Counted from the first letter of the stretch, positions 40,441-49,482 are shown. The stretch: DNA of 64,000 nucleotides from Enterococcus sp. 9E7_DIV0242 (GCF_002140975.2 NZ_CP147247.1:3411001-3475000), one strand, 5' to 3'. Notes: generated by a model from the sequence alone, not told the origin. Made by a program: numbers and translations.

Positions 40441-40482
40441 GTAAAAAAACAAAAAATAGACTTACTAAGGAGCGAAACTATT

Positions 40483-40740
40483 ATGAATAATACAGAAGTA
40501 ATGCAATCACTTGCAGAAAGAAGTCACGTCAATCAATCCGCTTGTCAAACAATTGTAAAAAGCTATGAGGAATACTGTGAAAAGAATATTACTCGCTTTT
40601 CAAGAAAATATTTGAAAGCGATCATCGATTATATCTCAAGAGAAACCGCTGTGGAACCTTCGATCTGTCAACGTGTGATGGAAAACTATTTTGATTTAGT
40701 GGGTGAACAAATGAAAGGAAAGATTCCATTTGTAAGATAA
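40483..40740 (+). CDS. 85-residue small protein A', paralogue of A
   Basis: Same length as the protein at 39633 and about 58% identical by eye. The internal repeat is kept as SACQTIVKSYEEY (19-31) and SICQRVMENYFDL (60-72). The C-terminal GKIPFVR matches SKIPFMK of A. AAGGAGCG precedes the ATG. It ends the A-B-B'-A' set and a terminator follows. Confidence 0.8.
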   Translation: MNNTEVMQSLAERSHVNQSACQTIVKSYEEYCEKNITRFSRKYLKAIIDYISRETAVEPSICQRVMENYFDLVGEQMKGKIPFVR

Positions 40741-40760
40741 GAAGTAGCAACTATAAATAG

Positions 40761-40813
40761 AGACAATGGCAGGTTTATCTACACTTTCAATGAGTGGAGG
40801 CCTGTCTTTTTTT
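40761..40813 (+). terminator. Terminator of the TetR cassette
   Basis: AGACA...GGCAGG with inner ACTTTC-AATG-AGTGGA pairs to CCTGTC, then TTTTTTT. Confidence 0.75.
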
Positions 40814-40918
40814 GAGTCATTGATTTAGCGTCTCTTCTAACGTAGAATTTAAGTAATAGAAAAACTCGTAGTTTCGTTATGAACACAATATTGAAAGCGT
40901 TTGATAGGAGTGGATGGT

Positions 40919-41557
40919 ATGACCATGAGAGAAAGAATTCTTAATGGAGAACTATTTTTAGATGATTGTGAAGGCTTGCCTGAGGAGCGGCTGCAAGCAA
41001 AAAAGAGAATGATGCGATTTAATCAAACTATGCCTGATGAACTGGAAAAGAGGTTTCAGCTTTTAGATGAAATTTTTGGTGCTCACGTAAATGCATGGAT
41101 CGAGCCTCCTTTCTATTTTTGTTATGGGAGCAATATCGAGCTTGGGGAAGAATGCTATTTGAACATGGGGTGTACCTTTATCGATGATGGGAAAATCATA
41201 ATTGGCAATAAAGTTGCCTTCGGTCCGGGGGTCACGATTGCGACAGTGGGGCATCCGATTCATCCGGAGTATCGAAGAGTGATGTATAGTGATCCGGTCG
41301 TTATCGAAGAAAATTGTTGGATCGGTGCGAATACAACGATTTGTCCAGGAGTGACGATTGGAAAGAACAGTGTTATCGGCGCTGGCAGTATCGTGACAAA
41401 AGATATTCCGGAAAACTCAGTTGCTGTGGGGAACCCATGTAAAGTCTTACGTGAAATCAATGAAAAGGACAGACAGTTTTATTACAAGGATCGTATGCTC
41501 ACTGAAGAGGATATTGCAGAAGTTTATCGATTAAATGGTGGTTCGGTCGATCAGTGA
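40919..41557 (+). CDS. Maltose/galactoside O-acetyltransferase (hexapeptide, NodL/LacA type)
   Basis: 212 residues from the ATG at 40919 (AGGAG seven bases before). An N-terminal Mac domain (MTMRERILNGELFLDD) is followed by a left-handed beta-helix of hexapeptide repeats (GSNIELGEECYLNMGC, then GANTTICPGVTIGKNSVIGA). The catalytic His is in TVGHPIHPEYR. It transfers acetyl from acetyl-CoA to a sugar hydroxyl. It stands alone after the TetR cassette; a detoxifying role for excess sugars is usual for the family. Confidence 0.9.
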   Translation: MTMRERILNGELFLDDCEGLPEERLQAKKRMMRFNQTMPDELEKRFQLLDEIFGAHVNAWIEPPFYFCYGSNIELGEECYLNMGCTFIDDGKIIIGNKVAFGPGVTIATVGHPIHPEYRRVMYSDPVVIEENCWIGANTTICPGVTIGKNSVIGAGSIVTKDIPENSVAVGNPCKVLREINEKDRQFYYKDRMLTEEDIAEVYRLNGGSVDQ

Positions 41558-41670
41558 ATCATCTTGACTTCGTTCGTGCGATGAAACATTTAATATGAGA
41601 AAGCAATTTTCAAGTGCTTCAAGAGGCGACGACTAGGAAGGACTTGGAGCAGCTGTTTGTCCAATAAAAA

Positions 41671-41701
41671 GAACACTTCAATCGCTAGAGTTGAAGTGTT
41701 C
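41671..41701 (-). terminator. Terminator of the phosphonate operon
   Basis: GAACACTTCAA pairs perfectly with TTGAAGTGTTC around 9 nt. The T-run (complement of 41665-41670) is on the minus strand. It ends the leftward phn operon. Confidence 0.8.
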
Positions 41702-41829
41702 TAGAATGTTTTTAGATCATTGTACAATCCATAGCAGAGAAATTTTTATTATCTATTCTTTTCTACTTGGGAGAATCAGTTACTTGACCGATCCAGTGAG
41801 AAATTTTTTTTAGGTAGTTAAGAATTATT

Positions 41830-42621
41830 TCAGTGAACGGCTTGTGTGATAGGCTCTAAAACAAGAGGTATCAGTTCACTCAGAGTCAGAATACAGTTGT
41901 CAGCTCCGGCTGAATAAAAAGTAGTCGCTGCTTTCTCAACAAGATTTTCCCTTTCCTGTACAGATAAGCGTTGATATTCTTCAAATGAAAGACCTAGTTC
42001 GGAACTCCCTTCGATAACGGCAATAGTATAGACACCGGCATTTTTTCCTTCTTTAATATCAGAGACAGTATCTCCTACCTTGACGACCTCGTTCACGCTC
42101 AAAGTACCAAAGTACTTCATATTTTCAAAAATCATATAGGGGTAAGGTCTCCCTATCGATTGTACATCATCAGGTGTTGCAACGAAATCCGGCTTGTAAC
42201 CAAATTTTTCAGCTTCCTTTGCGACGACAGTCATCATTTCTTTGGTGTAACCAGTTGTTGATCCAATGTTGAAGCCTTTTTCTTTCAGTGTGTTAAATAC
42301 TTCGAGTGTATCTGGTTTTAGCGTTGAGTTTTCAGCTAAATCTTCAAAAAGATAGTTTTCGAATGCTGCATAAATTTTTTGGATATCGCTATCTTCAGAT
42401 GCTCGACCATAATGTTCATGCCAGGCTTTTTTTACATTCGACATCTCAAGTAATGCTTTGATATGATCGATTTTAAGCATGCCCATAGGTTCTCTGATTT
42501 GATCAGGGCTAAGATCAATTCCAACATCAGCAAAGGCTTTTTCAAAGGCTTTGACAGGTGCCATACAACCGTAATCCACAGTGGTTCCCGCCCAATCAAA
42601 AATAATAGTATTAATTTTCAT
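41830..42621 (-). CDS. phnX: Phosphonoacetaldehyde hydrolase (phosphonatase)
   Basis: 263 residues of the HAD superfamily. The nucleophile Asp is in FDWAGTTVDYG (8-18), the typical PhnX DWAGT motif, and a Lys that forms the Schiff base with substrate is expected in the cap domain near MLKIDHIKALL. Motif III/IV is VGDTVSDIKEG. It cleaves phosphonoacetaldehyde to acetaldehyde and phosphate, the last step of 2-aminoethylphosphonate breakdown. Its start overlaps the PhnW stop by 4 bp. Confidence 0.94.
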   Translation of the reverse strand: MKINTIIFDWAGTTVDYGCMAPVKAFEKAFADVGIDLSPDQIREPMGMLKIDHIKALLEMSNVKKAWHEHYGRASEDSDIQKIYAAFENYLFEDLAENSTLKPDTLEVFNTLKEKGFNIGSTTGYTKEMMTVVAKEAEKFGYKPDFVATPDDVQSIGRPYPYMIFENMKYFGTLSVNEVVKVGDTVSDIKEGKNAGVYTIAVIEGSSELGLSFEEYQRLSVQERENLVEKAATTFYSAGADNCILTLSELIPLVLEPITQAVH

Positions 42622-43709
42622 GCAGCTAACATCTCCTTATATTCTGCGATTATGCGTATCAATTCTTCAATATCCTCAGGGTATATTTCACCGATATTAC
42701 CAATTCTAAAACACTCTAGTTCACTGATTTTTCCAGGGTAAATAACAAACCCGCGCTCTTTTAAATAATAATAAAAGCTGTCAAACTCAAAAGGAAATGA
42801 CTTCGGATAATAGAAGGAGGTAATAAAGGGACCTTGATGCTCCTTAACAACCATTTCAAAGCCTAAATCAGACATTTTAGTGCGCAACAACTGATTATTT
42901 GCCAAATAACGTAAGTTTCTATTTTTGATGCCGCCTTCTTCTTCTAATTCGATTAGCGCTTGGTGGAAGGCTAGAACAGTATGAGTAGGTGAGGTAAACC
43001 GCCACTTACCGTCTTTATCCATTTCTTTGAACTGGCCATAGATGTCTAAAGATAAGCTTCTGGCATAATCTTTCCGTTGTTCGATTTCCGCTTTTTTCCC
43101 AATAATGAAAGAAAAGCCTGGCACCCCTTGAATGCATTTGTTAGAGCTGGAAATCAAGAAGTCGATATCAAGCGCTTTGACATCAATGGTTATCCCACCG
43201 AAGCTGGACATGGCATCCACGATAAATAATTGATTGTTTTCTTTTGCTAAAGCAGCAATCTCTTCAAGCTCATTTAAAATCCCAGAGGTTGTTTCACTAT
43301 GAACCATGGCGATTGCAGTGATATCTTCCTGATGCTCAAGATATTTTTTTATAGCACTTGCCTTTGGAATCTCGCAATCGCCTACTTCATAAACAGTATA
43401 CTTTAGTCCAAGGCGTTCACTCATTTGCACCATTCTTTTCCCATAGGCGCCATTAGAGCAAATCAGTAAATGATCTTCCGGACCAATCTCAGAGCTTAAT
43501 ACAGCTTCCACGCCAAAGGAACCACTGCCTTGCATTAAAACCACGGTATAGTCTGTGCCATCAACGCCGGCTAATGCTAACAAACGTTTTCGGATATCTA
43601 ATGTGATGGTCTTATAGTCATTGTCCCATGTGCAATGATCGATCATCATTGCTTGTTTCACTGTATCGCTGGTCGTCAATGGACCCGGAGTTAATAATTT
43701 GTATGCCAT
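42618..43709 (-). CDS. phnW: 2-aminoethylphosphonate--pyruvate transaminase
   Basis: 363 residues from the ATG at 43709, with AAGGAG directly upstream; the in-frame TTG at 43727 overlaps that site. It starts MAYKLLTPGPLTTSDTVKQA, typical of PhnW. The PLP Lys is in SSNKCIQGVPGFSF. It converts 2-aminoethylphosphonate and pyruvate to phosphonoacetaldehyde and alanine. Lies between the binding-protein gene and phnX in one operon. Confidence 0.94.
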   Translation of the reverse strand: MAYKLLTPGPLTTSDTVKQAMMIDHCTWDNDYKTITLDIRKRLLALAGVDGTDYTVVLMQGSGSFGVEAVLSSEIGPEDHLLICSNGAYGKRMVQMSERLGLKYTVYEVGDCEIPKASAIKKYLEHQEDITAIAMVHSETTSGILNELEEIAALAKENNQLFIVDAMSSFGGITIDVKALDIDFLISSSNKCIQGVPGFSFIIGKKAEIEQRKDYARSLSLDIYGQFKEMDKDGKWRFTSPTHTVLAFHQALIELEEEGGIKNRNLRYLANNQLLRTKMSDLGFEMVVKEHQGPFITSFYYPKSFPFEFDSFYYYLKERGFVIYPGKISELECFRIGNIGEIYPEDIEELIRIIAEYKEMLAA

Positions 43710-43719
43710 TTTCTTCTCC

Positions 43720-44697
43720 TTATTCAACCAAATCTTGGTGTTTTTTTAGTAATTCTGCGGTCAAATCTTGCGGAAACACGCGAAGATGCTTTGCCATTTT
43801 TGCTTCATCTGCTACTTCATCTTGGTAAATTGGGCTAGGATAGATTTCCAGTAGGTCCTCACGACCTTTGGTTAAAATCAAATCCAGCATCTTGGCAGCT
43901 TCCGGATTTGTGTTATCTCCTTTGTCAATGATTGCCAAAGACTCAGTCAGTGTATAGGTTCCTTCGCTAGGCTCTATATAGTCAATGGGCAATCCTTCTT
44001 CTTTGTCTTTGACTGCTTGATGACGTAAACCAAAACCGATGGCTACTTCTCCAAGACGAACCTTTTTGATAGGACCTGAACCTGAGCTTTCTAAATGATT
44101 CCCGGCATTTGCATAAATATCTTTGAGTATTGTTTGGGCTTCTGCTTCACCGTATTGATCGATCAGTGCTTGAAATAATAACCAGGCAGTGGACGACTGT
44201 TTGATATCTGAGATCGAGATGTGTCCTTTATATTCCGGTTTTGCCAAATCTTTTAAGCTTTTCGGAACGGAAATGTTTTCTTCCTTGACGACGTCCGTAT
44301 TATAAAAAATAGCGCCTTCCTGCATAGTAAATGGTGCGGTAAACTCAGCTGTTTTTGCCAAAGGTTGAAGCGGCAATGTTAACGACTCAAACATCTTGTC
44401 CTTCATTTGGGCACTGTTCAAATAGAAGGTACTCATCGTCACTAAATCTGCCTCGATAGAGGTTCCTTCTGCTAATAATTTCCCGCCTAATTCAGAGGTA
44501 CCAAAGGATTGCAGCTTATATTTATCCTTATAGCCGTTTTCATCCAGAACTTTTTTTATCACCTGAATCGGTTCATCGTCAGCATTGGTGTAAATGATGA
44601 CTTTTTCGCTGGCGCCATCAGCTTTGCTGCCGCATGCGGTCATTATTCCTAAAGAACCTAGAAATAAAACGAATAGAAGGACTTTTTTGATTTTCAT
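43720..44697 (-). CDS. 2-aminoethylphosphonate ABC transporter substrate-binding lipoprotein
   Basis: 325 residues. A lipoprotein signal with lipobox IMTACG puts it on the outer face of the membrane. The fold is of the Fbp/PotD-type binding protein class (VIIYTNADDEPIQVIKKVLD, then YPSPIYQDEV). It probably captures 2-aminoethylphosphonate, given phnW and phnX next to it. Its first 80 bp overlap the permease gene in another frame, and its ribosome site (AAGGAG) lies inside that gene. Confidence 0.88.
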   Translation of the reverse strand: MKIKKVLLFVLFLGSLGIMTACGSKADGASEKVIIYTNADDEPIQVIKKVLDENGYKDKYKLQSFGTSELGGKLLAEGTSIEADLVTMSTFYLNSAQMKDKMFESLTLPLQPLAKTAEFTAPFTMQEGAIFYNTDVVKEENISVPKSLKDLAKPEYKGHISISDIKQSSTAWLLFQALIDQYGEAEAQTILKDIYANAGNHLESSGSGPIKKVRLGEVAIGFGLRHQAVKDKEEGLPIDYIEPSEGTYTLTESLAIIDKGDNTNPEAAKMLDLILTKGREDLLEIYPSPIYQDEVADEAKMAKHLRVFPQDLTAELLKKHQDLVE

Positions 44698-46312
44698 TAG
44701 TTGTTATTCTCCTTTTAATTAAATATATGAGTAGTTGCATTGTTGAATTGATTAACAATAAAAACAGTGAAAGAATAAAAATATCATTAAATTTACCAAA
44801 ATATTGCAACTCTTTAAGTTTCGTGGTGATAAGCATCGTATTTGCACTGGTCAAGAAAACGACGGCACTAATGGTAACCATCGCATTAAAAAAGTAATAG
44901 CTGAACATGTCAATAATGGTATTTAATGAGTTTGGCAGCAATACCCGCCAGATTGTTTTAAGCCAGCTATCTCCCATAAGCCTTGCCGTATTTTCCCAAT
45001 GTCCGTTCATTTTTTGCATCGCCTCTTTTCCCATTTGATAAGGCGTGGCAAAATAATGCACAATTGTTACAATCACTAAAATTGCCAAGCTATTGTGGAG
45101 CGGCGTTCTTGTAAAAATTAACAGATAGGAGATTCCTAAAACCATGCCGGGGATAGAATTAGTAATCGTTGCAATGCCATCAATGAGGCGTTCGCTTACA
45201 GAGCCAGTCGTTTCTCTAGACGAGCTGACGGCTGCAAAATAGGCACAAATCGTTCCTAATAGTGCGACGAGCAGACCTGCCAGAATCGAATTTTGCAGAG
45301 TACTGAGTAAATCTCTATTTTGTAGGAACTGCTCGAAATTGGACCATGTAAAATGGAACTCAAAGGGCCAATTTTTTACAAAAGGGATAATAAATAATGG
45401 AAGAAAAATACTGATAATAGCAGTTGTTACACCCAAATACAATAGGCGATAAAAACTATCTCGATAGAAATTTTGCTTCACATTTACTTGCTTAGGCTTA
45501 TCGTATTTCGTTACTTTCTTTTGCAATCGATTCAAAAGGACAATACTAAAAACAGAAGGCAACAACATCGTCAAGGCGATAACTGCCCCATATTGAAAAT
45601 CGGGGATAGTCCCCATGAATCCTTCATATAACAAGGTTGTGATGAATGGTGTTTGACCACCCAACGCACTGGGAATCCCAAAATCCGTGAAGCACATAAA
45701 GAACCCTTGTAACATGGCAACGACCAGGATTCTTTTTAATGGAATCAGAATCGTTTGATAGAGCGATTTGTACCAAGGGTCGCCTAGTAAACGTGAAACT
45801 GTAAATAAGCGAGAATCAAGAAAATGCATGCCGTTGTTGATCAATAAAAATATCGGCGGCAATGTGTAGAGGACGAAACCAATTAAGATACCTGTTTGTC
45901 CGTAAATTGAAAATAATTCCTTATGCAGCAGTTGACTCCAGATACCTTGTTTACCAAAAGCATAAATCAGTACATAGCCATAAGTAATTGTTGGAAGCAA
46001 CATGGGAAACTGAATGATGTTGGTACCAAGTTTCAATCTGTTTTTTCCTATTTTTGTAAAACTATTTCCATAGGCGAGCAAAAATCCAAGAACCGTACTT
46101 ATTCCACTGGCAACAAGGGCATACTTTACGCTATTTCCAAAAGCGTCCAGCCATTTGGGTGTAAAAGCATGTTTAATGGTTGAAAGAGGCGTTGCCGACT
46201 GGTGAGGCCAAGCCGTCCAAACGACTACAAGTAAAGGAATAAACAGGAAACTGAGAAAAAATAGGATCACGCCAAGTTTAACTGTTCCTTTTGCCGAAAT
46301 CCGTTCATTCAT
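44618..46312 (-). CDS. ABC transporter permease, fused double-domain (phosphonate operon)
   Basis: 564 residues with about twelve TMs in two homologous halves, each with a BPD-type EAA loop (for example YKSLYQTILIPLKRILV and MGDSWLKTIWRVLLPNSLNT). This is the FbpB-like fused form of the two permeases usually encoded separately. The ATG overlaps the ATPase stop (ATGA). Its last 26 codons run over the start of the binding-protein gene in another frame, an unusually long overlap of 80 bp; the tail (NENQKSPSIRFISRFFRN) is likely non-essential. Confidence 0.88.
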   Translation of the reverse strand: MNERISAKGTVKLGVILFFLSFLFIPLLVVVWTAWPHQSATPLSTIKHAFTPKWLDAFGNSVKYALVASGISTVLGFLLAYGNSFTKIGKNRLKLGTNIIQFPMLLPTITYGYVLIYAFGKQGIWSQLLHKELFSIYGQTGILIGFVLYTLPPIFLLINNGMHFLDSRLFTVSRLLGDPWYKSLYQTILIPLKRILVVAMLQGFFMCFTDFGIPSALGGQTPFITTLLYEGFMGTIPDFQYGAVIALTMLLPSVFSIVLLNRLQKKVTKYDKPKQVNVKQNFYRDSFYRLLYLGVTTAIISIFLPLFIIPFVKNWPFEFHFTWSNFEQFLQNRDLLSTLQNSILAGLLVALLGTICAYFAAVSSSRETTGSVSERLIDGIATITNSIPGMVLGISYLLIFTRTPLHNSLAILVIVTIVHYFATPYQMGKEAMQKMNGHWENTARLMGDSWLKTIWRVLLPNSLNTIIDMFSYYFFNAMVTISAVVFLTSANTMLITTKLKELQYFGKFNDIFILSLFLLLINSTMQLLIYLIKRRITTNENQKSPSIRFISRFFRNNDRMRQQS

Positions 46313-47082
46313 GCTTTTATTCCGATCATTTGAGCGTGCGAATTTTGTAAAATCTGTTGAATATTATGTTGTTTGATTATCAATTGATTGACGATAAATT
46401 CTTGGACAAAATGGGAGGATTTCTGGTTAATAATGTCACAAGGCGTACTGCATTGAGCGATTTGACCATTATCGAGAACGACGATTTTATCAGACATGGT
46501 CAAGGCTTCTTCAGGATCATGAGTAACGATGATAATCGTTAAGGCCAGCTTTTTCGAAATTTCCTTGATTTTTGTTTTGATCGATTCCTTAATTACCCCA
46601 TCTAGAGCGCTTAAAGGTTCATCAAGTAATAGAATTTCTGGCTTCATCACCAATGTCCTTCCTAGTGCAACACGTTGTTTTTGTCCTCCAGATAACTGAC
46701 TGATCGATTTGTCCAAGTGTTTTTCCAATCCCAATAATTGAATCAGTTCATCTACTTCTTCTTTGGAAGAAACTTGCTTTTTATTTCTTAAGCCGTATGT
46801 CAAATTCTCATAGGCCGTTAGGTTAGGAAAGAGGGCATAATCTTGAAAAACAACGTTAAATGGACGTTTTTCCATGGGCTTCTTTGTGATATCTGATCCT
46901 TGATATAGGAGCTGTCCCCCGCTGATTTCCTCTAAGCCTAAAATGATATTCAATAATGTGGTTTTACCCGAGCCAGACTGTCCTAAAATTGAAACGATTT
47001 CCCCTTTTTCAATCTCAAGATCAATATTTTTCAGTACTTCAGATTTTTGAAAACTTTTACTAATATTTTTTAGTTGCAACAT
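46309..47082 (-). CDS. ABC transporter ATPase (phosphonate operon)
   Basis: 257 residues from the ATG at 47082 (GGAG eight bases upstream; the in-frame ATG at 47100 overlaps that site). Walker A GQSGSGKTT, Q-loop FQDYALFPNL, signature LSGGQKQRVALG, Walker B ILLLDEPLSALD and switch His in IIVTHDPEEAL are all present. It powers uptake through the fused permease. First gene of the leftward operon. Confidence 0.92.
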   Translation of the reverse strand: MLQLKNISKSFQKSEVLKNIDLEIEKGEIVSILGQSGSGKTTLLNIILGLEEISGGQLLYQGSDITKKPMEKRPFNVVFQDYALFPNLTAYENLTYGLRNKKQVSSKEEVDELIQLLGLEKHLDKSISQLSGGQKQRVALGRTLVMKPEILLLDEPLSALDGVIKESIKTKIKEISKKLALTIIIVTHDPEEALTMSDKIVVLDNGQIAQCSTPCDIINQKSSHFVQEFIVNQLIIKQHNIQQILQNSHAQMIGIKA

Positions 47083-47382
47083 CTTGTTCACTCCTTTCAT
47101 TTGCTAGTATAGAGACTCTATGTAAATTTCCCGTAAATTCCATGTATATTTCTGTAAAAATTATATCCAGATTTGGTAAAGTAGGCGCAAAACGCTGTTT
47201 TACTGTAGCGTTCAGAGGAGATTCTCTATTGCTTTGATAGAACAGACAACTTTTCATATAGAAGGTAATAGGGGATCAGCTCTTTTTTTGTTAATTCTAG
47301 TCTTGACGAATACAGAAAAAGCGATTACAATTACAGGGACAAAAGTTTTCTTTTAGGACAAAAGTCCGGAAAGGAGAAACCA
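47083..47382. other. Divergent intergenic region phn / psu
   Basis: Holds promoters for both directions, but I see no consensus box that is convincing. It contains three loosely repeated GTAAATTTC / GTAAATTCC / GTATATTTC elements (47120-47153) next to the leftward start, which could be operator half-sites. No regulator of the phosphonate operon is encoded nearby. Confidence 0.35.
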
Positions 47383-48501
47383 ATGCTGAATGCTGAAACA
47401 TTGAATGAGAATGAAAAGAAAGTACTGGACCAGATCAAGCGTGACCCGTATATTTCTCAACAAGAGTTGGCTGATGTAGTAAAGCTGTCTCGCTCTGCGG
47501 TAGCCAACATCACATCAGGCTTAATCGACAAGGGATTTTTGCTTGGCAAAGCCTATGTAGTGAATGAATGTGAACAGATCGTTTGTATTGGTGGCGCCAA
47601 TGTCGATCGGAAAATTTACAGCAAAGAAGCAATCCAGCTACATACCTCGAATCCTGCCAATTCCAGCCAAAGTGTCGGCGGTGTTGCCAGAAATATTGGT
47701 GAGAATATGGGGCGCTTGGGCTGGGATGTGTCAATGGTCACCGTGGCTGGCAGAGACTCTGACTTTGATTTGATCAAACGTCAATCTGCTGGTTTTATGG
47801 ATTTTTCACAAGTGGAACAATCGGATCAGGTCACGACCGGTTCGTATACCGCAGTGCTTGATGAGACAGGAAATTTACTGGTGGCGCTAGCCGATATGGA
47901 TGCTTATCAGCACCTACGTCCGGATTTGCTGGTTCAAAAGGAAAAGCTGTTGCAAAATGCCAAATGTATTATTGCTGATTTGAATTGTCCGCAAGAGAGC
48001 TTGGATTATCTATTACACTTTGCCAACAAGCATAAAAAGCCGATGGTTCTGATCCCGGTGTCTTCGCCGAAAATCAAGCATTTACCTGAGAAACTGCAAG
48101 GCTTGACCTGGCTGATCACGAATTGTGATGAATCAGAAACGTATTTCAATTGCACGATAACATCGAATGAAGAGTGGGAACAGGTCGTACAATCATGGTT
48201 GGATCTAGGCATTGAAAATGTGATCGTTACAAAAGGAACAGATGGCGTTTTAGCCGGAAACAAGGAAGGCGAGCTGATTTATCAGCCGACGCTCGCAGCT
48301 TCTAAGGTAGTGGATGTTACCGGTGCGGGTGATGCTTTCTGTGCCGCTGTTATTGATGCTTGGTTGGAAGAGCGCTCTTTGGCGGACTCTTTAAAACAAG
48401 CAACTGTTAATGCTGTTAAAACCATTGAATCAAAGTATACAGTCAGACCTGAGCTGACTAAAAATCAATTAATCAAAGACATGGAGGAATTACACCTATG
48501 A
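47383..48501 (+). CDS. psuK: Pseudouridine kinase (PfkB family) with N-terminal HTH
   Basis: 372 residues. Residues 1-58 are a winged helix-turn-helix (ISQQELADVVKLSRSAVANI), followed by a ribokinase-type domain with the glycine motif SVGGVARNIGENMGRLG and the catalytic loop DVTGAGDAFCAAV. Adjacent psuG identifies the substrate as pseudouridine, phosphorylated to pseudouridine 5'-phosphate. The HTH suggests the enzyme also regulates its operon, perhaps as a self-contained sensor. AAGGAG precedes the ATG. It overlaps psuG by 4 bp. Confidence 0.9.
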   Translation: MLNAETLNENEKKVLDQIKRDPYISQQELADVVKLSRSAVANITSGLIDKGFLLGKAYVVNECEQIVCIGGANVDRKIYSKEAIQLHTSNPANSSQSVGGVARNIGENMGRLGWDVSMVTVAGRDSDFDLIKRQSAGFMDFSQVEQSDQVTTGSYTAVLDETGNLLVALADMDAYQHLRPDLLVQKEKLLQNAKCIIADLNCPQESLDYLLHFANKHKKPMVLIPVSSPKIKHLPEKLQGLTWLITNCDESETYFNCTITSNEEWEQVVQSWLDLGIENVIVTKGTDGVLAGNKEGELIYQPTLAASKVVDVTGAGDAFCAAVIDAWLEERSLADSLKQATVNAVKTIESKYTVRPELTKNQLIKDMEELHL

Positions 48502-49415
48502 AAGAATATGTTGTTTTATCAGAAGAAGTGAAGAAAGCAAAAGAACAAGGGCTACCTATCGTTGCGTTGGAATCAACAATCATCTCACATGGTATGCCTT
48601 ATCCGCAAAATGTTCAGACAGCCAGAGAAGTAGAAGCGATCGTTCGTGAAAATGGGGCAGTACCAGCAACTATTGCCTTGATTGATGGGAAAATCAAAAT
48701 TGGCCTTTCTGATGATGAATTGGAAATGTTTGGCAGCAGCACAGGAGTAGCGAAGGTTTCTCGTCGTGACATCGGTTTCTTATTGGCTTCTAAAAAGTTG
48801 GGTGCCACAACTGTAGCAGCAACAATGATCTGTGCAGCTTTAGCGGATATCCATATCTTTGTTACTGGCGGTATTGGTGGTGTCCATCGTGGCGCAGAAA
48901 CGACAATGGATATTTCAGCTGACTTGGAAGAATTGGCTAAAACCAATGTTGCAGTCATCTGTGCTGGCGCAAAATCTATTCTTGATCTGAATCTGACAAT
49001 GGAATATTTGGAAACAAAGGGTGTGCCTGTCTTTGGGTACAAAACAGATGTATTGCCTTCTTTCTTTTCAAGAACCAGCAGTATCCAACTGGAAAACAAC
49101 ATAGATGATACAGCTCTTCTAGCGCAATCTCTGAAAGCAAAATGGGACTTGGCTATTGACGGGGGGGCAATCATTGCGAACCCGATTCCGGAAGAATATT
49201 CGATGGATGAAGCATTCATCAATGATGCCATCGAAACAGCACTAAAAGAAGCCGATGAACAAGGTGTTTCCGGAAAAGATATCACACCGTTTTTGCTTGG
49301 CAAGATCAAGGATGTAACTGACGGAAAGAGTTTGGAATCCAATATTGCCTTAGTGAAAAACAATGCAGTGATCGGATCAAAATTAGCAGTAGATTTTAAT
49401 AATTTGAGTAAGTAA
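48498..49415 (+). CDS. psuG: Pseudouridine-5'-phosphate glycosidase
   Basis: 305 residues. Family stretches are visible: VALESTIISHGMPYPQN near the N-terminus, FVTGGIGGVHRGAETTMDIS and DLALDGG-like WDLAIDGGAIIANPI. It splits pseudouridine 5'-phosphate into uracil and ribose 5-phosphate, using a metal and a catalytic Lys. Coupled to psuK by ATGA overlap. A strong terminator follows, so these two genes form a closed operon. Confidence 0.95.
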   Translation: MKEYVVLSEEVKKAKEQGLPIVALESTIISHGMPYPQNVQTAREVEAIVRENGAVPATIALIDGKIKIGLSDDELEMFGSSTGVAKVSRRDIGFLLASKKLGATTVAATMICAALADIHIFVTGGIGGVHRGAETTMDISADLEELAKTNVAVICAGAKSILDLNLTMEYLETKGVPVFGYKTDVLPSFFSRTSSIQLENNIDDTALLAQSLKAKWDLAIDGGAIIANPIPEEYSMDEAFINDAIETALKEADEQGVSGKDITPFLLGKIKDVTDGKSLESNIALVKNNAVIGSKLAVDFNNLSK

Positions 49416-49482
49416 GCACTGCTTTTAGTTGCTTTCTTAAAAAAGGAACAAAAAAAGGGAATGAAAAAGTGTTTTTATAATG

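Larger units (their letters stand above)
39938..40448 (+). repeat. 277-bp tandem duplication
   Basis: 39938-40169 and 40215-40448 are near-identical copies including the ribosome site (AAGAGGAAATCA) and the 68-codon gene. The period is exactly 277 bp. Differences cluster at the 3' end, suggesting a recent duplication. Confidence 0.9.

Noticed and set aside
48614..49363. Long minus-strand open frame opposite psuG (249 codons)
   Set aside because: It lies wholly inside psuG, has Ser/Ala/Ile-rich shadow composition and no ribosome site.
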